Origin: Apodemus sylvaticus
Taxonomy: Eukaryota; Chordata; Mammalia; Rodentia; Muridae
Reading direction: 5' to 3'
Assembly: GCF_947179515.1 (NCBI RefSeq)
Contig: NC_067487.1
Coordinates: forward strand, 38,516,266-38,580,265
Length of the DNA stretch: 64,000 bases
Below, piece by piece: positions 10,813 to 23,100 of the stretch. Every line of letters starts with the position of its first letter. Position 1 is the first letter of the stretch. The notes below the pieces were generated by a model, which was not told the origin of the DNA, made no database searches, and saw only the letters and a program-made list of their open reading frames with translations. The translations under genes were made by a program, and so were the position numbers.

Positions 10813-12520
10813 AGACTTGGTTTCTTTTTAAATTTAATTTGTGTACTTGTCCATTTTACATCCCACTTACTGCCCTCATCGGGCCACCCTCTCCCACAAT
10901 TCTTTGCCCATCCCCTCCTCCCCTTCTCTTCTGAGTGGGTGAGGACCCCCTGTAGTATCCCCCAACCCTGGCACTTCAAGTCTCTACAAGGCTAGGATCG
11001 TCCTCTCTTCCTGAGTCCAGACAAGGCAGCCCCGCTAGGAGAACACATCCCATGAACAGATAACAGGTTTTGGGATAGCCACCCCCCACTCCAATGTTTC
11101 AGAACCTACATTCTGAACCAAGCTGCACATCTGTTACATATGAGTGGGGAGGCCTAGATCCAGCCTGTGTATGTTCTTTGGTAGGTGGCTCAGACTCTGA
11201 GAGCCCCAAGGGTCCAGGTTAGTTGATGCTGTTGTTTTTCCTGTGGAATTCTTATCCTCTTCGGGGCCTTCAATCCTTCCTCTTATTTTTCCATGAGAGT
11301 CCTCAAGCTCCATCCATTGTTTGTCTGTGGGTGTCTGCATCTGTCTGAGTCAGCTGCTGGGTGGAGCCTCTCAGAGGACAGCCAGGCTAGACTCTTGTGT
11401 ACAAGCATAACAGAGTAATATTAGTAATGTCAGGGATTGGTGCTTGCTCATGGGATGAGTCTCAAGTTGTTCTGGTTATTTGTTGGCCACTCCTTCAGTC
11501 TTTGCTCCATCCTCCATCCCTACATCTCTTGTAGACAGGATAAATTTTGGGTAGAAAGTTTTGTGGATGGGCTGGTATCCCTATGGCTTCACTGGAGTTC
11601 CTGGCTATAGAAGGTGGCCTCTTCAGGTTCCATATTCCCAATGCTGTGAGTCACAGCTAAGGACACCCCCATTGATTCTTTGGAGGCTCCCTTATCCTAG
11701 GTCTCTGTCTCTTCCTGGAGATGCCCCCCTCTCCCCACCACATCAGTTGCATATTTCTATTCATTCTTATGGCCAGCTGACCATCCCTGCTGTCCCTTCA
11801 CACACCTGATCCTGCATTCCCCAATCTCCTCCCGATCATCTCTCCTACCCAGCTCCTTCTTTCCACCAGCTTCTTATGAATATTTTATTCCCCTTCTAAG
11901 TGTGATTCAAGCATCTTCACTTGTGCCTTCCTTCTTGTTTAGCTTGTCCGAGTCTGTGGAGTGTAGTACAGGTATCCTGTATTTTATGGGTAATATCTAC
12001 CTTTAAGTGAGTACATACCATGGATGTCCTTTTGGAACTGGGTTATCTCATTCAAGATGATATTCTCAAGATTCATTCACTTGCCTGCAAAATTCTTGAT
12101 GCCCTTGTTTTTAATAGCCTAATAGTATTCCATTGTACAGACATACCACATTTTGGAGCATCTTTTGGAAATATGCCCAGGAGTGGTATAGCTGGGTCTT
12201 GAGGTTGATCTATTCCCAGTTTTCTGAGAAACTGCCAAATTGATTTCCAAAGTGGCTATACAAGTTTGCACTCCCACCAGCAATGGAGCAATGTTCCCCT
12301 TGCTCTACATCCTCACCAGCATATGCTATCTATTGAGTTTTTTGATCTTAGCCATTCTGATGTGTGTGTAAGATAGAAACTCTGAGTTGTTTTGATTTAC
12401 ATTTTCCTGATAATTAAGGACTTCGAGCATTTCTTCAAGTGCTACTCTGTTGAGAGTTCTGTTTAGCTCTGTACCCTACTTTTAATTGGGCTATTTGGGT
12501 TGTTGCTGTCTCACTTCTTA
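10813..12520 (-). mobile_element. L1 (Lx-type) 3' portion, about 1.7 kb
   Basis: Plus strand reads through the reversed L1 3' UTR (CATTTTACATCCCACTTACT, TGGGTGTCTGCATCTGTCTG) into reversed ORF2 3' sequence (AATAGCCTAATAGTATTCCA, CAAAGTGGCTATACAAGTTT, GCACTCCCACCAGCAATGGA). No intact frame; 5'-truncated. Confidence 0.92.
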
Positions 12521-13049
12521 AGTCTAGGCTTGATTTTTTTAAATTCAATTTCGTAGTATAACATTTCTTTATTTCTTTATGACATTATTTGTATCTATAA
12601 CATTTAATAGTCACCCCTGCTCCCTACTATGTGCAGTACTGGTTTAAGTACATCCCCAGAATCTCTACATTAACTGCCAAGCTCCTCTCTGATATGTGTA
12701 TGATTACAAACTTAGCTCTTGTGACTTTGAAACAATTTAGGATTTGCATGAAAATAACGAATGATACAAGTGAGGCTCACAAGTTTGGCTAAGAATGGCC
12801 AACCATACATCACATGAGTAAATCCAGACAAAGGAGGCCTTTGCTATCGAAGCTATCAGTCTCTGTACACAGCAGAATTAACTATCGGTTCTTACAAAGA
12901 AGGCAAAAATGCATTTTCACATCCAGCTAAAATGTGCATGTCATTTGGATAAAATCTAGGAGAAAAAAAATCTAGACTACACAAGCAAAGAAACCAAAAA
13001 TACTTACTCTACCTTTTAACAATACTTATTTTCCCAGTCTTTATTCTTC

Positions 13050-13185
13050 TAGGCATGATTTTATTTCATTTTTGGTTTGTTTGAGGAAAGGCCTTACTAT
13101 GTAACTGAGGCTTATCTTGAACCTCCAACCCTCTTGCCTCCATCTCCCAAGTGATGTGGTTACAGGTATGCACCGCAGTGCCTAT
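13050..13185 (-). mobile_element. Old B1-like SINE
   Basis: TTGAGGAAAGGCCTTACTAT, GCTTATCTTGAACCTCCAAC and CCTCCATCTCCCAAGTGATG on the plus strand follow reversed B1 block order, with heavy divergence. Confidence 0.65.
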
Positions 13186-13730
13186 TTAAAAGCCATTATA
13201 TACATAGAGAAATTCACAGTATAGTTTTAAAGTTTTTATTAAAAGTGTTCCTTAAAGCCTTTTTAAAAAGATATCAGTGACCTCATACTGTGCTATCATC
13301 TGGTGTGACCATAATTTATTATTGGATCTTTAAGATCTGTCATTGTTTGCTATTATAAATAATGTTGTGATAAACATCCTGCTATATAAATCTCTGAATG
13401 ACTTTCTGCGTACCATCTGTCCCCTGGAGCCCCTTGATTGGTGACATCTACCTTCACTAACTGACAGTGGACATGTGGAGCTAAAGCTGTGCAGCCAGCA
13501 CTTGTCAAGAAGACAGATAGGGAAGCAGCGGCCTGACTTCCATGCATAAACAGGCTGGGGACAAGTCTGATTTTGCAGGCCATTTGTTTGGTTAGAAGTA
13601 GGATATTCCAAAAGAACAAAGGTGACCTTAGAGGAAACCAGCCATTTGGAATCCAATTAATCAAACTTCAGGGCAGTTTGGCATCCAAGAGCAACTGGAA
13701 TCATCACAATCTGACAGCTTCTCACTGAGG

Positions 13731-13799
13731 ATTAGGATTCAGATAAGGATGCGGATGAGGTGTAGCTTGAATTAGGATTCAGATAAGGATGCGGATGAG
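13731..13799 (+). repeat. 40-bp tandem duplication
   Basis: Unit 13731-13770 starts ATTAGGATTCAGATAAGGAT; the second copy at 13771-13799 matches its first 29 bases exactly before diverging. Confidence 0.95.
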
Positions 13800-14109
13800 C
13801 TGAGCTCTTGGAAACAACAGAGAAGTTCAACCTTCAAAGTTAAGCAGAGTTGAGCATTGCGGAAGTCCTTTGTAGAACGGGGAAGAAAAAAATAACTACC
13901 TAAAATGTTGTGATCTTTACTGAAGATTGAAAAGACAACCCTTTGTCAAACTGAAGCGACACGTCTCCAGAGTACTGGAAATTCGAGATCATGTTCCTAC
14001 AATGACTCTGGTCCTGACAAAATCATACAGTGGGGGAGGTCACTTGTTTTGTCAGCATATTGTAGAGTCAACAAACTCAAAAATCTATGTTTTAAGAGAC
14101 CCGATTTAA

Positions 14110-14480
14110 TTTTCATCCACCCTGGCAACACACACAGATACTTAGCGCACTCACCTCACTTCGCCTCAGAGGAGAAACCTCTTACCTTTGACCTCGCATT
14201 TATTTAATCTTCTAGGAGAGAGGTGGAGATTCCCAATCTAAATTCCAGGTATTTAATATGCTCTGCTGCTGCTCTCTGCTTCCCGATGATAATTTTATTA
14301 CTAGCTCTTAACACCTATTGTACTAAATTGCCATATTAATATTAATATCAGAGTGTGCAGAATTCAATGGGTAAATGGTATGCAAATTAGCTTAATGCAG
14401 ACTTTAATGGGTTAGTGCACTAAAAAAGTTCTTGGAGCAAAAATAACTGAAGAGGTAAAAGATCAACTCATCGTCACTAA
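14110..14480. promoter_or_regulatory. Candidate noncoding regulatory element
   Basis: Non-repetitive AT-rich segment with an exact octamer ATGCAAAT at 14380-14387, several TAAT-core sites and a palindromic ATATTAATATTAATAT near 14334-14349. No open frame of note. The regulatory role is inference only. Confidence 0.25.
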
Positions 14481-16129
14481 AAGGAAAAGACTGTAGCGAG
14501 GAAAAGAGAAATACTTTAAAGCAAGTGTGACTTGTTTTCAATCAAAAGAATAATTATTGCTGGTGTGATCTTTGATGATACTACAGACAACAAATAGGAA
14601 ATACTTTTAAAAGGGTTGTTCTTATTTTTAATGATCCATATGCATGCGTGTCTCTGCACAGGTTTGTATACCTAGTCCCAGAAGAGGGTGAGTTGGATCT
14701 AGGTATTTGCAGAAAGAGTTGGACAGGGTTATAATGGAATCCGCACATCCCTAAACCAAAGAATGTGGAGGGCCGCTGGCAATTACTGGAAGCTAGGTGT
14801 CAGAGTGAGGTACTCCTTAAGACCTCGTACTTCCAGTTTCTAGCCTGCAGAACTGTCAGGGAATAGATGTTTGTTGCTTCAGCCAACCAGTTTGTAGCTC
14901 TTGCTAATGACAGCTGCCCCGGCTTTCACTATGTCCTGTCAAATTTATTTCTGTTCCCATTAATTAAGTCTGGGACAGAGCACATAGATTTCCAGTCTGT
15001 TTCTGTTTTGAAAAGTTGGTTCCATTTTGGTCTTCAGAGCGAAGATTCATTTCCTGTCCTAACCTGTGGCCACCACCAGCCACTCCTCTTTTCAGTGTTC
15101 CTTTCTTCAGAATGCCACCCCCACCCCCTCCCGCCCTCCCTGCAACCCACCCCATCCCCCACCCCTGTCCTTCCCTGTGCCTTGGGACTCAGGTCATTCC
15201 ATCTTACCCTGCATATGCTACTTCACTATTCTCTCCCTCTTTCTGGGGGGGGGGGGATGGGGTGGGGTAGGGTGGGGTTGGGTGGGGGTGGGTGTGGGTG
15301 CGCAGGCATTCTTGTAAGGATCTTGTTTTCAACACCAGACAGGAAGTGCTCTCAGCTGGCAGAAGCGGGAAATGCTTCGGCATGGACCAGCATTTTCAGA
15401 CCCTCTTAGAACCCCTCTCCCCCACCAGCAGGGCTGACTTTCCGTGCCATGTGCCAGGTCCTTACTGGTTTCGGAGAAGCGGCCTCCAAAGCAGCAGCAG
15501 CGCAGATGGGGGCGACTGGATGAGTCAACCCCACCTGAGTGTGGTTTTTCAGGGAAACAGAAACCAAGTCTTTTTTTCAGAAGCCTTTCCCGCTTTAGCT
15601 GAATGCTCCTGACCACAGCTGCCAGTCAGCACGGAAACACATCTGACCAGGGCTGTAGCCCTCCGCTGGCTCTCTGCTGCCCCTCACCACAGGTCCCGGT
15701 GGTACCCCACAAATGCAGTATTACCCCACAAATGTTTGCAGCTGGCTGCTGCTCTCTCTTGTCCAAGGCAGCCAGACGTTTTCTTTTTATGAAAACTGTT
15801 CTTTCTATCCATGGAGAATGGCTGTGTTCAGGGGTCTCTTGCTGTGCCTGCTTACATGTAACTGTAGATGGCCCCTGCCTCACAAATGACTCCCTGGTGG
15901 CTTTGGTGATGGGGAAGAGATTTTTAGCATCTTCCTTTTTTCACCCCCAGAGAGGAAGGGATTAAACTTCCACTATGCATGTTACACGCAGATCCCTGCA
16001 GGGCCATCTCCCCTCCCCCGCTGGGTTCCTTTCCTCCCTGGGATCTGTTTCCTAGGGGAGAGTTATGGGACCCACAGGAGAACTCAGTGGCTCAGGGCCA
16101 AGTCAGCTTTGAAGAAAGGTTCTCTTTTT
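14481..16129. other. Non-repetitive, relatively GC-rich 3' flank
   Basis: No splice-bounded coding exon was recognised. The open frame at 14867-15409 runs through low-complexity C- and G-rich tracts and has no family resemblance. An AP-1-like TGAGTCA lies at 15521-15527. Confidence 0.6.
15245..15302 (+). repeat. G-rich tract, potential G-quadruplex
   Basis: A run of about 11 G, then GATGGGGTGGGGTAGGGTGG and GGTTGGGTGGGGGTGGGTGT. At least six runs of three or more G with loops of one to two bases. A C-rich tract lies at 15118-15172. Confidence 0.85.
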
Positions 16130-16690
16130 TCCTTTATTGGATATTTTCTTTATTTTTATTTCAAATCTCCTTTCCAGGTCTCCTCTCTTGAAACCCCCTA
16201 TTCCATCCCCCATCCCCTTGCCTCTATGAGGGTGCTCCCCACCCACCCACCCATTCCAGCCTTCCAGCCCTGGAATTCACCTACGCTGGGGCATTGAACC
16301 TCCTCAGGCCCAAGGGCTGCCTCTACCACTGATGTCCAACAAGGCCATCCTCTGCCACACATGCAGCCGGAGTCAAGGGACCCTCCATGTGTACTCTTTG
16401 GTTGGTGGTCCAGTCCCCAGGAGCTCTGGGGGCATCTGGCCTGTTGACACTGTTGCGCCCCCCCATGGGACTGCAAACCTCCTCAGCTCCTTCAGTCCTT
16501 TCTCTAACTCCTCCATTGGGGATAGCATGCTCATTCCCATGGTTGGCTTCGAGCATCTGCCTCTGTATTTGTCAGGCTCTGCAGAGCCTCTCAGGAGGCA
16601 GCCATATCAGGCTCCTGTCAGCAAGCACTTCCTGACATCCGTAATAGCGTCCGGGTTTGGCGACGACTGTGTATGCGATGGATCCCTAGT
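16130..16690 (-). mobile_element. L1 3' UTR, 5'-truncated
   Basis: The plus strand starts TTTATTGGATATTTTCTTTA (reverse of the 3' tail) and continues CCACCCACCCACCCATTCC and TACTCTTTGGTTGGTGGTCC, ending near GTATGCGATGGATCCCTAG. This is the mouse L1 3' UTR in reverse. CpG-bearing substitutions show moderate age. Confidence 0.9.
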
Positions 16691-17202
16691 TTTTTGGGAT
16701 GCGGTCCTATTCAACAGATCTTATTCTTTAATTGTCTCAGGAAGGCTGACACAGGTAGGAGGCATACAAGCTTTCTCTACTCTCACTGCCAGAAGCCCGT
16801 GGGCAGGCGGCTTGGGTAGGAGGAGGAAGGGCCAGTGGCCCCTAGGGGAGAGGCCCACTCAACTCTAATTACACTAGGAAAATACGTTTTCTCAGGGCCT
16901 TTCCTGCTCATTTTTCTCATTTTATATTACAAGATCTTTAGGATGTTGTCAAGGTTTTAGGATGAACAAGGGCTCCATTTAATATGCAAAGGGTAGGAAG
17001 AGTTCTGCCGGGTGGCCGTGGTTCATGGCCTCTTTCCCTGAAGGGGGAGTCCCCGCTGAATTGGAAATGTGCAGAAGCAGCTTCTACACATCCCCGCGTA
17101 GGGTGAGGAAGGAGAAGGAAGACCCTGAGGTTTTGGCATCAATTATAAAATCAGGGTCAGCTGTGTTGTGATTCATCTCAAAACTAGATATTCTTTCTTT
17201 TT

Positions 17203-17324
17203 TCTTTTTGGTTTTTTTGAGACAGGGTTTCTCTGTGTAGCCCTGGCTGTCCTGGAACTCACTCTGTAGACCAGGCTGGCCTGGAACTCAGAAATCCACC
17301 TGCCTCTGCCTTCCAAGTGCTGAG
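17203..17324 (-). mobile_element. B1 SINE just downstream of C6
   Basis: TTTTTTTGAGACAGGGTTTC, GTAGCCCTGGCTGTCCTGGA and CTCAGAAATCCACCTGCCTC on the plus strand; the RNA polymerase III head is cut short at AAGTGCTGAG. Confidence 0.95.
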
Positions 17325-17504
17325 AAAAACTAGATGTTCTTAAAAGTGACCCTGCGGTGGTTGCCGGCAGTACCGCCTGGGACCCGGAACAGTGTTTGCT
17401 ACACTGTGGAAACTGAGAAACAATTTGTGAAATGCATACACAGAGGTTGGGTGTTTGTGACATGTAGTATGGACTCTGCAGCTTTCTGTTTATCGATCCG
17501 TTGA

Positions 17505-17941
17505 AAATTGCTATGTATTTTTATTACTTTTAATTGTGAGAATGTTTCTCACAGGCTTCAAAGGCCCTCTGACAAAGTCCCTGTGTTCTTTATACAATGT
17601 GAGACAATTTGCTCTGTTGATATAGACATTTTGACTCAGGAACGAGACACGGGACAACAGATGCTGGCATTAGATAAGGAGTGATCAACTGGTAGAGTGG
17701 GCGGGAGAAGAACAGCATGACAAGGAACGACACAAGAAAATTTTGTCCAGAAATTTGTGTCTATGCCAGTTTGCTCTCTATATAATGACTTTAATGTTAT
17801 TTTAGGTTATTATACAAAGTAATGGGTTTTTATCATGACATCCCTGAACATATGTGTCACTATACTACTTGCCCCTTCATCCACTTTCCTTGCTTCCTGT
17901 CCATTGTTTTTGAATAGTAAATTCATTTATCGATTGACATG
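17505..17941 (-). other. C6: Probable C6 3' untranslated region
   Basis: Non-repetitive DNA immediately downstream of the C6 stop, bounded on its far side by a B1 SINE. The end is inferred from the candidate polyadenylation hexamer at 17520-17525; no cDNA is available to confirm it. Confidence 0.5.
17520..17525 (-). promoter_or_regulatory. Candidate polyadenylation signal for C6
   Basis: TTTATT on the plus strand is AATAAA on the C6 strand, about 417 nt after the stop codon. I saw no earlier canonical AATAAA between the stop and this point; ATAAAT at about 17926 and GATAAAA near 17830 are weaker. A G/T-rich element would be expected just beyond it. Confidence 0.45.
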
Positions 17942-18123
17942 CTAATCTGAGCACCTCCCATGGTTGAGTATTTCCACCCTCCTGTTTGCACACCTCACTG
18001 CTCCCACTGTACAGATGTTTACTGTTTTCCCACGCATCGATGATCCCACTTTGACACAGTAGAGTTGGTTTTCATCCTTGGAGCACTGTGGGGGCAACAG
18101 GCAGACACAGTTGGAAGTGTGGG
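17942..18123 (-). CDS. C6: C6 terminal coding exon, FIM2 and stop
   Basis: 182 nt of coding sequence including TAG at 17942-17944. The acceptor is CCTTGCAG before 18123. It encodes (A)HTSNCVCLLPPQC, then QLYCVKVGSSMRGKTVNICT and VRCANRRVEILNHGRCSD. This is the second factor-I/MAC module and the C terminus; human C6 ends at the equivalent place. The 3' UTR continues leftward from 17941. Confidence 0.97.
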
Positions 18124-20099
18124 CTGCAAGGAAAGAGACAGTGTGAGTCACCACAGACAATCCTTGGGAGCCTGGTGTTACTGAACCCTTCTTCGTAGTA
18201 CCTGGTTCCTTGATGGCAATTGAGAGAAAGTAGAAACTAGAATGACATCATAAAGTACCCAACAGTTGCTGGATGGTGAGATGTACTGGCTAGTTTTGGT
18301 GGGTTAACTTGACACAGGCTGGACTTACCACAGAGAAAGGAGCTTCAGTTGAGGAAATGCCTCCATGAGGTCTGGCTGTAAGGCATTTCTCAATTAGTGA
18401 TCAAGGGGGGAGGGCCCATTGTGGATGGTGCTATCCCTGGGCTGGTAGTCTTGTGAAGCAAACTAGTAGGTAACACCCCTCCATGGCCCCTGTATCAGCT
18501 CCTGCTTCCTGATCTGCTTGAGTTCCAGTCCTGACTTCCTTTGGTGATGAATAGCAGTGTGGAAGTGTAAGCTGAATAAATCCTTTCCTCCTCAACTTGC
18601 TTCTTGGTCATGATGTTTGTGCAGGAATAGAAACCCTGACTAAGATATGAGATAAGAATTTAAGGCAGCAGACTGCTCTCTCCTAAGCTAGTGAGATCCC
18701 AGACCTGGGCCCTCGTGATCCCTGCTGGCCTCATGGTCCACATCCAAACATGATGTGAGCTACCTCTCTCATTCACTTTGTTAACACCATGTATACAAGG
18801 CCTGCGGTTTGTCCTTTTCTCCAGGCACTTCTTATTAACATTACATTTATTATTTATTGATCCTGAATGCTGAAACAATACATTATGCCAAGCCCTTTGC
18901 ATACTTTATTGAATCCTTACAAGCCTATGACCTATACTGAAGAGTTTGTTGGTGATCAAGCAGTTCGTAGATGTTAGGGACAGTTATTTTAATAAGTGAC
19001 CCACAAAACTCAGCATGCTGACATAGCCCTATGCCATACTTACTCATTTTCTACTAGAATATTACTTCATCGTAATATTCTGTGCCCTGTAGTTTTAGTA
19101 AGTTTTAATTTGAGTGATTCTCCTATGAGGGCTGCTTTTGAAGGCACCTAATCACTACATGATCCACACGAATCTTGTGTTCAGGAAATGGTCTTCTTTT
19201 TTATTTTGCTATGACGGCACCATCACCACTGTTTTTGTGTAATTATGACTATGTGCACCAAGCCTGTTTATTTTCAACACCTAAGGGACAATCCCACCCC
19301 ATCTAGCAATGAATTCTTTAGCACTCGGTCCTCACACTTCCACCATTACAAAACCCAGGTCAGAAGAGTCTTCTCTCACAGTTCACATCCCATGGCTTTG
19401 CATTAAAGCGAGTCATGCAAGAATTGTCTAATGTGAGTTCTCCAAGGACTGCGGACAATCTGAAGGGAACAAAGAGCCCTTGATGTCCTACCCTCTCCCC
19501 AGACTGTGGGGAACTTCCATAGGTGGGATGCTAAATGGTTTGTTGCTGAATGAATTTCCCCTTCCTGTTGGTCGGTTGGTAGTGAATATTTCTGTAATTC
19601 AGATAGAACATTTTATATCTATAAAAATAGGCTCCCTAAGGGAGCCATTTCTTTTCTAAGTTTTGAAAAGAGAATATACCACTTTGATAGTCTACTTTAG
19701 AGTCTTTTTTCCCCTTAAATTTACTTTAGATAGGGAAGGGAAAGAGAAGCAAAGGGCACAGTGTAATCACCAGCATAGTTTAGGCAAGATGGTACTCAAT
19801 TCAACTTAACATTACTAGGGCCACAATTTGCTGTGAGTGGGTTGCATATGAAAGACATTTCTAAATTTTTATTTCTTTGCAAGTGCACTGGTTTGTGCTA
19901 TTTAATGGTGCCACTTCTAGCGTAATTCACTGCAATGCTGACTTTGGATGGATTAAAGACTGGCAGAGACAGAAGTGGCTACTTTCTGATTGCATTTGAG
20001 TCCTAATCCACAGGAGGTACTTCATGTCTGGTGCTCTAAAAGTGGTTAACAGCCTATAGTCAGGAAGGTCATAGGCTCTTGGAGCTGTGTGTGTGTGTG

Positions 20100-20131
<32 letters not shown>

Positions 20132-23100
20132 ATTCAACCTTGGTTAAATAAACTTTTCCTTTTTTTCTTTTGGCTGTGGGTAATCAATGTAGAGACTAGT
20201 AGTTGATGAAAGTGCACAGAATAGGAGACTTTGAATCCCAGCCCTAAATAGGACATTTATACAATCCCACTCACTCGGAAGGCCCAGGGACCAGCAGAGA
20301 GGAGAGGATGGAAAGGATGCAAGAGCCTGAGGATGGAGAGGAGTGCTGTGAGATGCTGTCTTGTGAGAATAATGTGGCTACTGCACTAATGAACTCAGAG
20401 CAGCTGTAGGTATCCATGGAAGACCCCTGTGAAACAAGCCCGTCAAGAGGGAGAAGGGGTTCATGAGCTATGGAGCTATTGAGGAGTGATGTTTGCTGGG
20501 GGAAAATGGAATCATTTTTCTTCTTAGGTGTGGCTATCGATAAGCTGTCCATGCTCAGGTGGATGGCCCCAGAACCATGCAGGGAAGCAGTAAGTATACT
20601 CAGAGGAATATTTAAGGATATTGATGATGATGGTGGGGGAGTGGTGGCTATGAGGAGGATGAGGATGAGGATGATGATGAGGAGGAGCAGAAGGAAAAAG
20701 AAACATGGAGGCAGGAGAGGGAGGTGCTGGGAGTATGTTTAAGGGGAGTGAGGATGGGAGTCAGGAGGGAGTTAAGGGAGGGTTGGCTTGAATGTGATGC
20801 CGATACATGTATATATTACAAAGTTGTCAAAGAATAAATAAAATGAAATAGTACTGTTCGAGGTTGACCATTTCTTTAAAAATGTACTTTTTAGTTACTC
20901 ATCCAAAATTATCCTTCTTATTATGTAAGTAAATGTTTTTTATTAAGAGATGCTTATATATTAGGTTGCCAACCCCAAATATTCCATCAATTTGAGCAAT
21001 GCTGATCAAGTGTTAAAACTTTTTAGTATTTCTTTCAAAAATGAACTTGTGCTTGGAGAGTCTGGGGGCACTCAGTGAAGGGACACTGGTAAAGCAGAAA
21101 TCTCAGTGAAGTTGTACTGTAGCAATTATCTCTAGGTCATACAGATTTGAATAGAATAATTCATGAAAAAATAGTGAAACAAAACCTCCGTTTTGTGAGG
21201 AAGAAAGCAAGATAACTCTAAACATCTCTGCACATCTTGACTTACCCAGGAAAGTCAGAAGGAAAAAAAAAAACTAACCTGACTTCCCAAAACCCTTTAA
21301 TTAACTAACTAATTAATTAATTTTTTAATTTTTGTATGGTAGATTTTTGAGACAGAGTCTTACATTGCAGCCCTGGTCTGGAAATCAGTGTGTAGCCCTG
21401 GCTGGCCTTGAACTCATCAAATCCTCCTGAATCTGCTTCACAAGTCCAAGGATTGTAGGCTTGAGCTCCCATGTTGAGTGGGCTCTCTCTATTTCTAAAA
21501 AAATATCTTTGTACTGCAATTCCCAGTGAAAATGTTCATAGGTAAATAGAAGAAGGATCCTGGATATCACAAGTCTTTTCTACCACAAAATACTACTTCT
21601 GAGAGAGGTGCTAGGTGGTTGATGCCTTTGGCCAAATAGCTAAAATCCAGATAGCAAGAGATTGTATCTATACAAGATTTCACAGTAACTAGAGCTGGTA
21701 CATATAAAGTAAGCCCCCTGTTTTCTGTCTCTTGTGTGGAATTCCCTTGTTCAGCCATGGCATGGAGGTTAGAGACTCAGGTATCTTATTCTGACTGAGG
21801 GCTCCATCAGATGGCCTGTGCTCGATGAGGCCATATCTTTCCTCCATTATGGGAGGAGCTTGTGGCCTGCTAAAGATGGTGATTTTGGTCCCCTGTTTTA
21901 AACGAATCAGGAAGAGTATGGACTTGGGTAAGATGTTTCTTCTCTCACAGATGAAGAATCTTGGACCAGGAACTGAAAAGGGACGCTTAACAAACCTGAG
22001 GTGGTTTTAGATGAAACAACTCCACAGGTTTCCACTGGGTGCTTTATTTCCAAGGTTCAAGAAATACTCTTGAAAATGTGTTGTAAGGGGGTTCTGGATG
22101 ACCATTTGATTCTGTTAAATCCTAATCTCTGGCCACTTTTGTAAATTGTACGAAACGGCCTACTACTTCAGGGTCAGATGTTTTCCTGGCGTAGATGCAG
22201 TGCGGTGAAGACTGCTTCCTTTCAGTCCGCACATGATGAGAACAGCACTCCACTTAGGGAGGATGGAGGGGCAGTGCTGCATCTTAGGATGAATTTACAG
22301 GATATAAAGGAGTAATGACAACTAGGCTTAGTGAGGGTGTCTGCGGGTGAATAGCATATATGATACAGTCGAACAAATGATCACAAAACACTTCTGGAAA
22401 GCAGGCTAATGCATCATATCAGTTAACATTTTATACTTTAAAAATAATATTTATGGAGAGAATCTGGAAGGAATTTGGGAAAGGGGAAGAATATAATAAA
22501 AGTATATGTTATGATATATAAAAGATATGATATAAAAGATATGATAAAAGAATATGATAAAAGTAAGGAATTGTCAATGTATAAAGAAAACATTAAATAT
22601 TATTTACTTTTAAGTTCCATTTTCTAAAGCATATGTTAAAGAAATAATTTTAAATTAATGGAATCCTTTGTGGTAAATTTATCTGTTGTAGCACTGTTTA
22701 TAATACAAATGTATCAGGGAAACATTATTGTATGTAGGGCTATACCTGAGATGTGCGAGGCACTGGGAACAATTTTTTAGGGAAGGTGTTTCATAAACAT
22801 GGTGGGAGAGGGGCAGGGAGGCAATGGGGACGTGGAAAGAATAAAACTGAAAGCAAATACTTCCTCCTCACTTGATTTGGGTGGGTTTTTAATGATCAAG
22901 TCAAAGAAAACTCAGCAATATAACCTCAATAATCCCCAGCATTTAAAATACATTTATGGGGCTGGAGATGTGGTCCGGGAGTTAAGAGCACACACTGCTA
23001 TTGCAGAGGACCTGGGTTCAGTTGCTAACACCCAAAGTAGGTGATAGCTCACAACTACCTGTAACTCAGTTCCAGGGGATCTGACACTGTCTGGCCTACT

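Larger units (their letters stand above)
12521..14109. other. Intergenic, mostly unrecognised
   Basis: Contains the old B1-like SINE and the 40-bp duplication. TATTATAAATAATGTTGTGA near 13350 resembles a reversed L1 ORF2 remnant. The overlapping minus-strand frames at 13330-13664 have no family resemblance. Confidence 0.6.

Noticed and set aside
11134..11809. Frames of 68-82 codons
   Set aside because: Within the reversed L1 3' region.
13330..13664. Two overlapping minus-strand frames of 108 and 103 codons
   Set aside because: They overlap in different frames, show no family resemblance, and their 3' end runs into a probable old L1 remnant.
14867..15409. 180-codon plus-strand open frame
   Set aside because: It crosses C-rich and G-rich low-complexity tracts, has no recognisable domain or splice context, and has competing frames on both strands.
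16198..16868. Several frames of 77-178 codons on both strands
   Set aside because: All lie largely in the L1 3' UTR, which is non-coding in mouse L1; overlapping frames on both strands.
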